Assembly: GCF_012927745.1 (NCBI RefSeq)
Contig: NZ_JABBKX010000010.1
Span: 94,856-158,855, forward strand
From: Neoroseomonas marina
GTDB lineage: Bacteria; Pseudomonadota; Alphaproteobacteria; Acetobacterales; Acetobacteraceae
DNA length: 64,000 nt
Direction of reading: 5' to 3'
In this document: piece by piece, positions 1 through 8,212 of the stretch
Layout: each line of letters starts with the position of its first letter
How positions within the stretch are numbered: the first letter of the stretch is position 1
Made by a program: the position numbers and the translations under genes
The notes under the pieces: model-generated
Database searches by the model: none
Seen by the model: the letters and a program-made list of their open reading frames with translations, nothing else
Told to the model about the DNA's origin: nothing

Positions 1-2
1 TG

Positions 3-227
3 CGGGTGCTGGCGGGCATGGTGGTGGCCGTCGGGGTCAACGCCTTCGTCACGGGTGCCCTGTCCGGACCGGCGGCGAGGTACCAGGCGCGGATCGTCTG
101 GCTGCTGCCGCTCGGCGCGATCCTCGGGTTGGCGCCACGTTTCGGTTCGGGCCTGACCGACGAGGAACGCATCCGCGCCAGGATGACCACATGGCCGACC
201 TCATCCCCATCTTCCTCGTCTTCCTGA
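3..227 (+). CDS. C-terminal end of a membrane protein (5' truncated by window edge)
   Basis: An open frame enters from the left edge and stops at 227. The visible ~74 residues contain hydrophobic stretches (for example AGMVVAVGVNAFVTGAL and IVWLLPLGAILGLAP) separated by a short polar loop, which is typical of the last transmembrane helices of an integral membrane protein. The last ~12 codons overlap the start of the next gene and read as low-complexity Ser/Thr/Pro, so the true end is certain but that tail is probably unimportant. I do not recognise the family from this fragment. It runs in the same direction as the TauE/SafE gene and may be co-transcribed with it. Confidence 0.55.
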   Translation, partial: RVLAGMVVAVGVNAFVTGALSGPAARYQARIVWLLPLGAILGLAPRFGSGLTDEERIRARMTTWPTSSPSSSSS

Positions 228-928
228 TCGCCGGCGCCGTGAAGGGCGTGGCGGGCTTCGGCCTGCCGACGGTGAGCATCGCGCTGCTCGCGTTGTTCCG
301 GCCGCTGCCGGAGGCGATCGCGCTGATGCTGGTGCCCTCGCTCGCGACGAATGTCTGGCAGGCCATGGCGGGCGGGACGCTCGCGACCGTCGCACCGAGG
401 ATCGGCGCCTTCCTGCTGACGGCGGCGGGCGCGGCGTACCTCGCGGCGGGGCACCTCGCGCGGACCGATGCGGTGCTGCTGTCGGGCATGCTCGGCGTCG
501 TGCTGGTGGGGTCCTCGGCGCTCGCGCTGGCGGCGCCGCAGCTGCCGGCGCCCTCGCCGCGCACCGAACGCTGGCTCGCCCCGCCGATGGGCGCGGTCTC
601 GGGCGCCATCGCGGGGTTCACGGGCAGCTTTCTCGTGCCCGCCGCGCCCTGGCTGCAGGCGATCCGGCTGCCGCGGGAGCAGTTCGTGCAGGGCTTCGGT
701 CTCGGCGTGGTGCTGGTGAACGGTGCGATGGCCGCCGGGCTTTCGGGGGCGGGCCTGTTGCCGGCGCATCTGGGCCTGATGTCGCTGGCGGGGTTGCTAC
801 CGGCCTTCGCAGGCATGGAGGCAGGGCGTCGCCTGCGCCAGCGCCTGAACGAAGCGGCCTTCCGGCGCGTGGTGCAGGTCGCGCTGGGTTTGCTCGGCGC
901 CTGGCTGGCGGTGCGGGCGCTGGCCTAG
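191..928 (+). CDS. TauE/SafE family sulfite/organic anion exporter
   Basis: A 245-residue, almost entirely hydrophobic protein with about eight predicted membrane helices. The N-terminus (LIAGAVKGVAGFGLPTVS, about residues 11-28) is the glycine-rich first repeat of TauE/SafE permeases. A second related repeat (GAVSGAIAGFTGSF) begins near residue 135, giving the internal two-fold repeat of the family. Members export sulfite, sulfoacetate or similar anions across the inner membrane, but the substrate here cannot be told from sequence. The start overlaps the end of the preceding truncated gene, suggesting co-transcription. Confidence 0.85.
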   Translation: MADLIPIFLVFLIAGAVKGVAGFGLPTVSIALLALFRPLPEAIALMLVPSLATNVWQAMAGGTLATVAPRIGAFLLTAAGAAYLAAGHLARTDAVLLSGMLGVVLVGSSALALAAPQLPAPSPRTERWLAPPMGAVSGAIAGFTGSFLVPAAPWLQAIRLPREQFVQGFGLGVVLVNGAMAAGLSGAGLLPAHLGLMSLAGLLPAFAGMEAGRRLRQRLNEAAFRRVVQVALGLLGAWLAVRALA

Positions 929-1008
929 GCTCCGCGCATGGGCCTGCGCGCCTGCTGCATGGCCTTCGTCCTCGACGCGGTACGATTGTGCGGCGCACGC
1001 TGCGCCGC

Positions 1009-2244
1009 ATGAACGCCCTGCGCCCCGCCCTGCCGATGCTCGTCGGGGTCTCGGTCATGCTGTCCCTGGCGATGGGGCTGCGTCAGAGCCTCGGCCTGTT
1101 CATGGCGCCGGCGACGCGCGACATCGGCATGGCGGTGGCGGAGTTCACCTTCGCGATCGCGGTGCAGAACCTCGCCTGGGGCTTCCTGCAGCCCTTCGCC
1201 GGGGCGGCGGCGGCGCGCTGGGGATTCCGCCCGGTGCTCGTCGTGGGCGTCCTGTCCTACCTGGTCGGGCTCGGCGTCATGGCGATGGCGCAGGGCGCCT
1301 TCGCGATCCTGGTCGGCGCGGGGGTGCTGATCGGCATCGCGCTCGCCTGCACGGGCAGCGGCATGGCGCTCGCCGTTGCCTCGCGTCCCGTGCCGGCGGC
1401 CCTGCGGTCGAGCGCGCTCGGCATCGTCTCCGCCGCCGGGTCGGTCGGCGCGCTGGTCGCGGCGCCGGTCGGGCAGGTGCTGGCCGACGGCTGGGGGTGG
1501 CGGGCAGGGGTCTGGGGCTTTCTGCTGCTCGGCCTCGCCATGATACCGGCGGCCTGGATCGCCGGGCGCGTGGACAAGGTGCCCGTGCCGCCGCTCGCAC
1601 CGCAGGAGGCGCCGCGCATGGGCCTCGCGCTCAAGCGGGCCATGGCGCATCCGCCCTTCCTGGTCATGGCCGGCGCCTATTTCGTCTGCGGGCTTCAGCT
1701 GGTCTTCCTGACGACGCACCTGCCGTCCTACCTCGCGCTCTGCGGCCAGGACCCGATGCTGTCGGCCAAGGCGCTGGGGCTGATCGGCGGGTTCAACGTG
1801 CTCGGCTCGCTGGTCTTCGGCTGGGCGGGCGGGCGGTGGAACAAGGGCGCGCTGCTCGGTGGCATCTACCTGGTGCGCTCGCTCGTGCTGGGTCTGTATT
1901 TCGCCTGGGCGCCCAGCGAGGCCTCGACCCTCGTCTTCGCGTCGATCATGGGATTCCTGTGGCTCGGCGTGGCGCCGCTGGTGTCCGGCATGGTGATCGA
2001 GATGTTCGGGCTGCGCTTCCAGGCGCTGATCCAGGGCCTCGCCTTCATGTCCCACCAGGTCGGGTCGTTCCTCGGCGCCTTCGGCGGCGGGCTGCTGTTC
2101 GACCTGAACGGGGATTACGTGCTGGCCTGGAAGCTCGGAGTGGGCATGGGCCTCTTCGCGGGGGCGGTACAGATCATCTTCGCCCTGCGTGAGGCGAGCC
2201 CGCCGGCCCCGGAAACGGGACCGCCGCGACCGGCACCGGCCTGA
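1009..2244 (+). CDS. MFS transporter
   Basis: About 411 residues with 12 hydrophobic segments in the 6+6 arrangement of the major facilitator superfamily and a polar central loop near residues 190-215. Small-residue-rich helices and the GFRPVLVVG loop after helix 2 fit the superfamily. The pattern (MGLRQSLGLFMAP near the N-terminus) resembles oxalate/formate-antiporter-like or monocarboxylate MFS proteins; the substrate is unknown. I chose ATG 1009 because it sits just before helix 1; a GTG at 988 in the same frame would add seven basic residues. No clear ribosome site distinguishes them. Confidence 0.8.
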   Translation: MNALRPALPMLVGVSVMLSLAMGLRQSLGLFMAPATRDIGMAVAEFTFAIAVQNLAWGFLQPFAGAAAARWGFRPVLVVGVLSYLVGLGVMAMAQGAFAILVGAGVLIGIALACTGSGMALAVASRPVPAALRSSALGIVSAAGSVGALVAAPVGQVLADGWGWRAGVWGFLLLGLAMIPAAWIAGRVDKVPVPPLAPQEAPRMGLALKRAMAHPPFLVMAGAYFVCGLQLVFLTTHLPSYLALCGQDPMLSAKALGLIGGFNVLGSLVFGWAGGRWNKGALLGGIYLVRSLVLGLYFAWAPSEASTLVFASIMGFLWLGVAPLVSGMVIEMFGLRFQALIQGLAFMSHQVGSFLGAFGGGLLFDLNGDYVLAWKLGVGMGLFAGAVQIIFALREASPPAPETGPPRPAPA

Positions 2245-2314
2245 TCCTTTCCCCCCGCCGCGCAATCCCCTATGTGGCGGGCGTCAGTCCCATGCCTGAA
2301 CGGGAGGAATCCGC

Positions 2315-3403
2315 ATGAACCGCCGTGTCCTGATGGGGGCTGCGGCTGCCGCCGCCCCTGCAGCTCTTGCCGCGCCCGCGCTGGCCCAGACCCAGATGCC
2401 GGAGATCCGCTGGCGGCTCACCTCCTCCTTCCCGCGGAACCTCGACGTCCTGTTCGGCACGGCGGATGCGATCGCGCGGCGCGTCGGGCAGCTGACGGAC
2501 GGCAAGTTCCGCATCAGTGCCTTCCCGGGCGGCGAGATCGCCCCGCCGCTCGCGGCCCTCGATGCCGTGCAGTCGGGCGCCGTCGAATGCGCGCACACGG
2601 CGCCCTACTACTACGTGGGCAAGGATCCCTCCTTCGCCTTCTTCACCGCCATGCCCTTCGGCCTGAACAACCGGCAGATGACCGCGTGGTGGCGCCATGG
2701 CGGCGGCCGCGAGCTCGGGAACGAGCTGTTCCGCGACTACAACTGCATCGGCTTCACCGCCGGCGACACCGGCGCGCAGATGGGCGGCTGGTTCCGCAAC
2801 GAAGTGCCGAACCTCCAGGCCCTGCAGGGGCTGAAGTTCCGCATCGCCGGTTTCGCCGGGCAGGTCTTCCAGAAGCTCGGCGCCGCGCCGACGCAGGTGG
2901 CCGCGGCCGACATCTACCCCTCGCTCGAGCGCGGCACGCTCGACGCGGTCGAGTTCGTCGGCCCGCATGACGACGAGAAGCTCGGCTTCGTGCGCGTCGC
3001 CCGCTACTACTACGCTCCCGGTTTCTGGGAGCCCGGCGCGCGGCTACACCTGCTGGTGAACCAGCGTGCCTGGGATGCGCTGCCGGACCTCTACAAGCAT
3101 GCCATCGAGGTCGCCTGCAACGAGCAGGACTCCGAGATGCTCGCGAAGTATGACGACCTCAACCCGAAGGCGCTGCGCCGCCTCGTCGCCGCGGGCGCGC
3201 AGCTGCGCTTCTGGCCGCGCGACATCATGCAGGCCGCCTGGCGCGCCTCGCATGAGGTCTATGAGGAGACGGGGGCGCGCAACGCACGCTTCAAGCGGAT
3301 CTGGGAAGCCTATCGCGCCTATCGCGACGAGGAATACCAGTGGTTCCGCGTGGCCGAGAACTCCTTCGACAATTTCGCCTACCCCGCCGCCGCCGCGCGC
3401 TGA
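2315..3403 (+). CDS. TRAP transporter substrate-binding protein, DctP family (TakP-like)
   Basis: A 362-residue periplasmic protein with an Arg-Arg N-terminus (MNRRVLMGAAAAA) and cleavage after ALAQ near residue 25, which could be Sec or Tat exported. The body follows the DctP fold: the ligand-binding region around FRIAGFAGQVFQKLGAAP (residues ~186-203) carries the conserved Arg that binds the carboxylate of the solute. Aromatic runs (YYYVGKDPSFAFFTAMPFG) match the TakP/2-oxo-acid subgroup. No DctQ or DctM membrane genes are adjacent, so the partner must be elsewhere or absent. A GGAGG-type site lies just upstream of the start and a strong terminator follows the stop, so this is a single-gene transcript. 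Confidence 0.88.
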   Translation: MNRRVLMGAAAAAAPAALAAPALAQTQMPEIRWRLTSSFPRNLDVLFGTADAIARRVGQLTDGKFRISAFPGGEIAPPLAALDAVQSGAVECAHTAPYYYVGKDPSFAFFTAMPFGLNNRQMTAWWRHGGGRELGNELFRDYNCIGFTAGDTGAQMGGWFRNEVPNLQALQGLKFRIAGFAGQVFQKLGAAPTQVAAADIYPSLERGTLDAVEFVGPHDDEKLGFVRVARYYYAPGFWEPGARLHLLVNQRAWDALPDLYKHAIEVACNEQDSEMLAKYDDLNPKALRRLVAAGAQLRFWPRDIMQAAWRASHEVYEETGARNARFKRIWEAYRAYRDEEYQWFRVAENSFDNFAYPAAAAR

Positions 3404-3421
3404 GCGGCCGGCAGATGACAG

Positions 3422-3452
3422 GGCCGTCATCCTTCGGGATGACGGCCTTTTT
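3422..3452 (+). terminator. Rho-independent terminator after the TRAP binding-protein gene
   Basis: A perfect 11-bp stem (3422-3432 pairs with 3437-3447) closes a TTCG tetraloop and is followed by five T residues. It lies 19 bp after the stop of the DctP gene and before uppP. This is the cleanest intrinsic terminator in the window. Confidence 0.9.
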
Positions 3453-3523
3453 CATGTCCGGGCCCGATTCACGCCATCTTGGGCGCGCCATAAGGTGGCC
3501 TGTCCCTGAATTCGGATTCGCCC

Positions 3524-4327
3524 ATGGATATCGGCTCGCTGTTCTCCGCCCTGTTGATGGGCATCGTCGAGGGACTCACCGAGTTCCTGCCGATCTCCTC
3601 GACCGGGCACCTGATCCTGCTCGGGGAACTGATCGGCTTCGAAGGCCCCCCGGGCAAGACCTTCGAGATCTCGATCCAGCTCGGTGCGATCCTCGCGGTG
3701 GTGCTGATCTACCGACGGCTGATCGTCGACCTCGTGGTGAACATGTGGCGGCCGGGGCTGCAGCGCTTCTACGTGATCAACCTGGTCCTCGCCTTCCTGC
3801 CGGCCGCGGTCCTGGGTGCGACGCTGCACAAGACGATCACGGGCCTGCTCTTCAATCCCTGGGTCGTCTGCGTGGCCCTGATCGTCGGCGGCGTGGCGAT
3901 CATCGTGATCGAACGCAACCGTCCTTCGCCCAGCATCCATTCGGTGCCCGAGATCGGACCGCTTGCAGCGCTTCTGATCGGCTTCGGGCAGGCGCTCGCG
4001 ATGATCCCCGGAACGTCGCGATCGGGAGCGACGATCATCACGGCGCTGCTGGTCGGCGTCGAGCGGAAGGCAGCGGCCGAATTCTCCTTCATGCTCGCCG
4101 TCCCGACCATGCTCGCGGCGACGGTCTATTCGCTGTGGAAGGCGCGATCGGATCTCGACTTCTCGGCCTTCGGGCAGATCGGCGTCGGGTTCGTCGCGGC
4201 CTTCGTGGTCGCCTTCCTGACGGTGCGCGCGCTGCTCGCGGTGATCGGGCGCATCGGCTTCACGCCCTTCGGCTGGTACCGGATCGGCCTCGGCGTCGTC
4301 ATGATGCTGGTGCTGGCGCTCCGCTAG
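3524..4327 (+). CDS. uppP: Undecaprenyl-diphosphate phosphatase UppP/BacA
   Basis: A 267-residue polytopic inner-membrane protein. The first signature, GIVEGLTEFLPISSTGH, occupies residues 13-29 and holds the catalytic glutamates E16 and E20. The second signature, PGTSRSGAT, begins at residue 162 with the essential arginine at R166. Both motifs and the length match E. coli UppP. The enzyme dephosphorylates undecaprenyl diphosphate on the periplasmic side to recycle the lipid carrier used in peptidoglycan and polysaccharide synthesis, and its activity gives low-level bacitracin resistance. It stands alone between a terminator upstream and a convergent small gene. Confidence 0.96.
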   Translation: MDIGSLFSALLMGIVEGLTEFLPISSTGHLILLGELIGFEGPPGKTFEISIQLGAILAVVLIYRRLIVDLVVNMWRPGLQRFYVINLVLAFLPAAVLGATLHKTITGLLFNPWVVCVALIVGGVAIIVIERNRPSPSIHSVPEIGPLAALLIGFGQALAMIPGTSRSGATIITALLVGVERKAAAEFSFMLAVPTMLAATVYSLWKARSDLDFSAFGQIGVGFVAAFVVAFLTVRALLAVIGRIGFTPFGWYRIGLGVVMMLVLALR

Positions 4328-4338
4328 CGCCGGCCCCA

Positions 4339-4608
4339 TCACGCCGCGCGGCGGGCCTCGATGCCGCCGCGCAGGTCCATCACGCCCACGACCTGGCTGA
4401 GGTTGCCCGCCACCAGGTGGACCATTCCCGCCGGCATGGCATCGAGGGCGATCTCCACCCGGACGCAGTCGCCCTCGCGTCGTGCGAGGACGAGGTCTGC
4501 GACGAGGTCACGCTTGGCCAGCGGCTGCAGGAGCCTGGCCAGCAGACCGGGTGAGGCCTCCGCGAGCAGATGGAAACGCGCGGGGACGAGGCTGTCGGAG
4601 TCGGTCAT
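4339..4608 (-). CDS. Small ACT-domain-like protein
   Basis: An 89-residue soluble protein. The pattern RFHLLAEASPGLLARLLQPLAKRDLVADLV, then a second beta-alpha-beta half ending NLSQVVGVMDL, resembles one ACT domain such as the small regulatory subunits of acetolactate synthase (IlvM/IlvH type). No acetolactate synthase gene lies nearby. It could be a stand-alone amino-acid-sensing domain. The assignment rests on pattern only; the reading frame is well supported by its coding character and its tight convergent placement 11 bp from uppP. Confidence 0.6.
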   Translation of the reverse strand: MTDSDSLVPARFHLLAEASPGLLARLLQPLAKRDLVADLVLARREGDCVRVEIALDAMPAGMVHLVAGNLSQVVGVMDLRGGIEARRAA

Positions 4609-4915
4609 GGCGATGAGGTATCCGGAAGGGGAATAGGCGGGGCGGGACCATGCGCGCGGCCGGAGGCTCGCCCCGCCCGGGGGCGGCCTTAAGCGGCCGT
4701 GCCGGTAATTCGTCCCGTCTGGAACCCGATCCTGCTCATCGCGGAGAAAGTTAGCAGGCGCCGGCGTCCTTCGCCAGTGGCGCGAAAGCGCAGGCCGTTG
4801 CGCAAATGGTAAAGATTCAGTCTATGCAGGACAAAAATTGAGAGGTATCTAGCTTTTATATATGGCCGTCTGCCGGGAGCAGCGGTCCATCCGCTGGAGC
4901 CGAGGAGACCCGTCC
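4609..4915. other. 307-bp intergenic region, divergent promoters likely
   Basis: This gap separates the divergent ACT-like gene and the lipoprotein gene. Its left half is GC-rich (a GGGGCGGG / CCCCGCCCG inverted pair near 4637-4685), while the right end (4800-4865) is unusually A+T-rich. TTGAGA at 4838-4843 followed by a TTTATATATG stretch at 4855-4864 could form a weak promoter for the lipoprotein gene, although spacing to any -10 is not ideal. I see no RNA gene or open frame of interest here. Confidence 0.35.
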
Positions 4916-5578
4916 ATGCCGTCCGTAATCTCCCATCGCCGCGTCGCGGCCCTGCCGGCGCTGCTTGGTCTGATGCTGTTGAGCGGTTGCGGCACCTATC
5001 ACATCCGGGCGGACAGCTCGGCGCTCGACGGCCAGCAGAAGCCCCCCGAGTGGAACGGCACGATCACCATCTCCTCCGACCCCGCCGGAGCCCGCTGCAG
5101 CGTCACCCGCGACGGTTCGCTGGTCACCGAGATCGCGTCCACGCCGGCCAACGTCCAGCTCCAGCGCGGCAACAGCCCGGCGGTCGTGAGCTGCTCGGCG
5201 CCTGGCCGCATGCCGACCACGGAGACGCTGCGCCCGCTGCGCGACTTCGGCCTGCATCACCACCAGCCGACCGGTCCGAACGGGATCGTCCAGGGCCGCA
5301 TCGACATCGAGACCGGGCGCGTCCGCCGCTTCTACGACACGACCGTCGCGCTGCCGCCGGCGTCCTTCGCCTCCGCGGCCGATCGCGATGCGTGGTTCGC
5401 ATCCCGCGCGCAGGCGATCCGGAGCTACTGGGCGCTGCATATCGCCCGGGCCGAGCGCAATTCGGACGCGACCATCGACACGGCGCAGACGCTGCGCGGC
5501 TACATGGACGCCGACCTCGCCGCCCTCGATCGGCAGAAGTCGGGCGCCGTCGTCGCCGCGGTCCGCCGCGGTCGCTGA
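4916..5578 (+). CDS. Putative outer-membrane lipoprotein with PEGA-like segment
   Basis: About 220 residues. The start at 4916 follows a GAGGAG site and gives a classical lipoprotein signal: basic N-terminus, hydrophobic core, then LLSGC with the lipidated cysteine near residue 24. An upstream in-frame ATG at 4862 would put 18 charged residues before the signal and is unlikely. Residues ~45-90 (ISSDPAGARCSVTRDG...) look like a PEGA surface-layer-type beta domain. The rest has no family I recognise. A dyad (5589-5615) follows the stop. Confidence 0.7.
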   Translation: MPSVISHRRVAALPALLGLMLLSGCGTYHIRADSSALDGQQKPPEWNGTITISSDPAGARCSVTRDGSLVTEIASTPANVQLQRGNSPAVVSCSAPGRMPTTETLRPLRDFGLHHHQPTGPNGIVQGRIDIETGRVRRFYDTTVALPPASFASAADRDAWFASRAQAIRSYWALHIARAERNSDATIDTAQTLRGYMDADLAALDRQKSGAVVAAVRRGR

Positions 5579-5588
5579 GCCCCCCGGC

Positions 5589-5615
5589 CGTCCGGGGTCG
5601 CCGGGGCCCCGGACG
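5589..5615 (+). terminator. GC-rich hairpin after the lipoprotein gene
   Basis: A perfect 9-bp stem, 5589-5597 with 5607-5615, and a 9-nt loop lie 11 bp after the stop. There is no T-run, so it may be a Rho-assisted stop or 3'-end stabiliser rather than a true intrinsic terminator. Confidence 0.4.
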
Positions 5616-5710
5616 TGCTGGCGACGGGCGCAGGCAGCGCCACGGATCGCTGACGCGTCGCCGCGAACTGGTCTAGAACGGCGGCGCAACCAGCGACCGG
5701 GAGTCCCGCC

Positions 5711-6664
5711 TTGCGCCGCCGTTCCCTTCTCGCCGCCGCGCTGCTCGCGCGCCCGGCCTTCGCGCAGTCCTATCCGGGCCCGGTCCGGCTGATCGTCCCC
5801 TTCGCGACCGGCGGCACCACCGACATCATCGCCCGGCTGATCGCCGAGGACATGGGGCGGCGGCTCGGCACGGTCGTCATCGTCGAGAACCGGCCAGGCG
5901 CTGGTGCGACGCTCGGCACGGGGCTCGTCGCCCGGGCGGCTCCGGACGGCACGACGCTGCTCGTGTCGACCATCTCGGGCATGGCGGTCGGCAACACGCT
6001 GTACCGCGACCGCATCCAGTGGGATGCCGACCGGGACTTCGCGCACATCGCGACCATCCTCGGCACGCCGTACCTGCTGCTCGTGAATCCGCAGACGCCC
6101 TACCGCACGCTCGCGGAGTATGTGGACGCGTCGAAGCGGCCGCCGGGCCTTGCCTTTGCGACGAGCGGCATCGGGTCGGTGCCGCATCTTGTCGGTCTGC
6201 GGCTGGCGCAGGCGGCGGGCTTCGAGCTGCAGCACATCCCGTATCGCGGCGGTTCGCAGGCCGCGACGGATGCGATCGCCGGCGTCGTGCCGTCGGTGAT
6301 GGACAGCCTGACCGCGGCGTCCGCCTACATACGCGCCGGCCAGCTGCGCGTCCTCGCCTTCACGACGCGCGAGCGTGTGGCCGATTTCCCGGAGGTGCCG
6401 ACCTTCGTCGAAGCCGGCTATCCGGACATCGTGGCCGATGGCTGGGCCGGCATCGCGGCACCGGCGGGCACGCCGCGCGCCCTCCAGGAACGCCTGGCCG
6501 CCGCGATACGAGAGGCCATGGCCGCGCCTCACATCGCGCGGCGCTACCAGGAGACGGTGACGCAGCCGGGGCGGCTTTTCCTCGATGACGCGCAGGCCTT
6601 CGTGCGCGCCGAGATCGCCGCCTGGGCGCCGGTCGTCCGTGCGTCGGGGGCGACGCCGGGCTGA
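5711..6664 (+). CDS. Bug-family (TctC-like) solute-binding protein
   Basis: A 317-residue exported protein of the Bordetella uptake gene family, the periplasmic component of tripartite tricarboxylate transporters. The signal (RRRSLLAAALLARPAFAQ) is followed directly by the family's opening strand VRLIVPFATGGTTDIIAR, then ENRPGAGATLGT and the ligand-loop HIPYRGG near residue 177. Bug proteins bind carboxylates through backbone and water contacts, so the solute cannot be inferred. Translation appears to start with TTG at 5711. No tctA or tctB membrane gene is near, so it is an orphan. Confidence 0.92.
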   Translation: MRRRSLLAAALLARPAFAQSYPGPVRLIVPFATGGTTDIIARLIAEDMGRRLGTVVIVENRPGAGATLGTGLVARAAPDGTTLLVSTISGMAVGNTLYRDRIQWDADRDFAHIATILGTPYLLLVNPQTPYRTLAEYVDASKRPPGLAFATSGIGSVPHLVGLRLAQAAGFELQHIPYRGGSQAATDAIAGVVPSVMDSLTAASAYIRAGQLRVLAFTTRERVADFPEVPTFVEAGYPDIVADGWAGIAAPAGTPRALQERLAAAIREAMAAPHIARRYQETVTQPGRLFLDDAQAFVRAEIAAWAPVVRASGATPG

Positions 6665-6781
6665 TGTGATTTGGCGCTGGCGCGCGTCGCGCCGGTGGGT
6701 TTTGATCCGCGTCAAGGACCCCGCCGGGCGTGATGGTGGAAATGGCCGGGGACCGAGAATCCGCACAGGGAGAGACCAGTC

Positions 6782-7504
6782 ATGGCACGCGTCGCACTCG
6801 TTACCGGAGGCCAGCGCGGCATCGGCGCTGCGATCAGTGAGGCCTTGCAGGCGGCCGGCCGGAAGGTCGTCGCGTCCTATGCCGGCAACGACGCCGCGGC
6901 CGAGGCCTTCACCAAGCGCACCGGCATTCCCTGCTACAAGTTCGACGTCGCGGACTACGAATCCTGCGCCGCCGCGCTGAAGCAGATCGAACAGGAGGTC
7001 GGCCCGGTCGAGGTGCTGGTGAACAATGCCGGCATCACCCGCGACGCGACCATGAAGCGCCTGTCGCGCGACATGTGGGACGCGGTGATCGATACCAACC
7101 TCGGCTCCTGCTACAACATGTGCAAGCTGGTCTGGGACGGGATGACGGCGAAGAAGTTCGGCCGCATCGTCAACATCGGTTCAGTGAACGGGCAGGCGGG
7201 CCAGTACGGCCAGGTGAACTACGCCGCCGCGAAGTCCGGCATCCATGGCTTCACCAAGGCGCTGGCGCAGGAAGGCGCCCGGTCGCAGATCACGGTGAAC
7301 GCCATCGCGCCGGGCTATGTGGACACCGAGATGGTGCGCGCCGTGCCGCCCGACGTGCTCGAGAAGATCGTCGCGCGCATTCCGATGGGGCGTCTCGGCC
7401 GCGCCTATGACATCGCGCGCGGCGTGGTGTTCCTGACCGCGGACGATGCGGACTTCATCACGGGGTCCACGCTGTCGATCAACGGCGGGCAGCACATGTA
7501 CTGA
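6782..7504 (+). CDS. phaB: Acetoacetyl-CoA reductase PhaB
   Basis: A 240-residue short-chain dehydrogenase. It has TGGxRGIG (residues 8-15) for NADPH, NNAG near residue 82, and catalytic Y147-x3-K151. The sequence ITRDATMKRLSRDMWDAVIDTNL and the PGYVDTEMVRAVP loop are typical of PhaB, which reduces acetoacetyl-CoA to (R)-3-hydroxybutyryl-CoA for polyhydroxybutyrate. FabG is the alternative, but the loop pattern favours PhaB. No phaA or phaC is adjacent. A GGGAGAG ribosome site precedes the ATG, and a 12-bp hairpin follows the stop. Confidence 0.93.
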   Translation: MARVALVTGGQRGIGAAISEALQAAGRKVVASYAGNDAAAEAFTKRTGIPCYKFDVADYESCAAALKQIEQEVGPVEVLVNNAGITRDATMKRLSRDMWDAVIDTNLGSCYNMCKLVWDGMTAKKFGRIVNIGSVNGQAGQYGQVNYAAAKSGIHGFTKALAQEGARSQITVNAIAPGYVDTEMVRAVPPDVLEKIVARIPMGRLGRAYDIARGVVFLTADDADFITGSTLSINGGQHMY

Positions 7505-7512
7505 TCGCGGCA

Positions 7513-7539
7513 GCGGGGGCCGCGCTGCGCGGCCCCCGC
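7513..7539 (+). terminator. 12-bp hairpin after phaB
   Basis: A perfect 12-bp GC stem (7513-7524 with 7528-7539) closes a 3-nt loop 8 bp after the phaB stop. No T-run follows. It probably ends or protects the phaB transcript. Confidence 0.55.
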
Positions 7540-7557
7540 CCCGGATCCATTCTGCGC

Positions 7558-8160
7558 ATGGCGGACGGTGTCAGGGCAGGAATCAGGGCCCATGCCATCC
7601 TGGCCTTCGACGGGCCGGATCCGTCGCGGCGTGCCGCGACGCGCGAGAGGCACATCGCTGCCATCGGCGAATTCGCAGCGGATGGAACGCTTCTGCTCGG
7701 CCTGCCGCTCCACACGCCGGAGGGACGTTCTCGCGGATCCCTCATGGTCGTCTCCGCGGCGGATGAGACCGACGTCGGAGCGTATCTGGCGCGCGAGCCG
7801 TTCGCCGTCGAACGCGTCTGGGGCGAGATCGCCTGCCGTCCAATCTGGATTCCGGCCCTGCCATTCAGGCCCTGGCCGACTGAGCAGGCGGCCCTCCCGT
7901 CGGGTCGAGGGCACACGATCCTGATCGCTGAAGGTGCCCTCGGCGTCGAGCGGCTTTGGCAATGGGCCGAAGCAGGGACGTTGTGCTTCGCCGCGGAGAC
8001 GCTGGACGTGCCAGGTGGCATCCTGGTGGGCCGGCACGCGTCGGATGAGGCGGCGCGCGAATGGCTGGTGGCAGATCCAGTCCTCGATACGTGCCGATGG
8101 ACGCTGCACGCGACGATGTTTCGGCCGCTGCCTTACCGCCGCCTCCCTGGCATGCGCTGA
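7558..8160 (+). CDS. Two-domain YciI-like protein, second domain degenerate
   Basis: A 200-residue protein made of two YciI-like (dimeric alpha+beta barrel) halves. The first half has the family hallmarks: an AILAFDGPDPSRR strand, RERHI (the conserved His near residue 32) and AADGTLLLG with the conserved Asp. The second half (from about residue 115) keeps the fold's end (VGRHASDEAAREWLVADP, RPLPYR) but reads VERLWQWAEAG where RxxHL and the Asp should be, so it has lost both putative active residues. It is a paralogue of the next gene. YciI proteins have uncertain functions; some act as dehalogenase-like or regulator-associated proteins. Confidence 0.75.
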   Translation: MADGVRAGIRAHAILAFDGPDPSRRAATRERHIAAIGEFAADGTLLLGLPLHTPEGRSRGSLMVVSAADETDVGAYLAREPFAVERVWGEIACRPIWIPALPFRPWPTEQAALPSGRGHTILIAEGALGVERLWQWAEAGTLCFAAETLDVPGGILVGRHASDEAAREWLVADPVLDTCRWTLHATMFRPLPYRRLPGMR

Positions 8161-8212
8161 CGGCGCCGGCGGGACGTGCCAGTCTGCCGCGGAAGGGCTG
8201 GGGAGGAAGCAC

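Noticed and set aside
6782..7504. Polyhydroxybutyrate operon around phaB
   Set aside because: No phaA, phaC or phasin gene is adjacent, so only the single gene is called.
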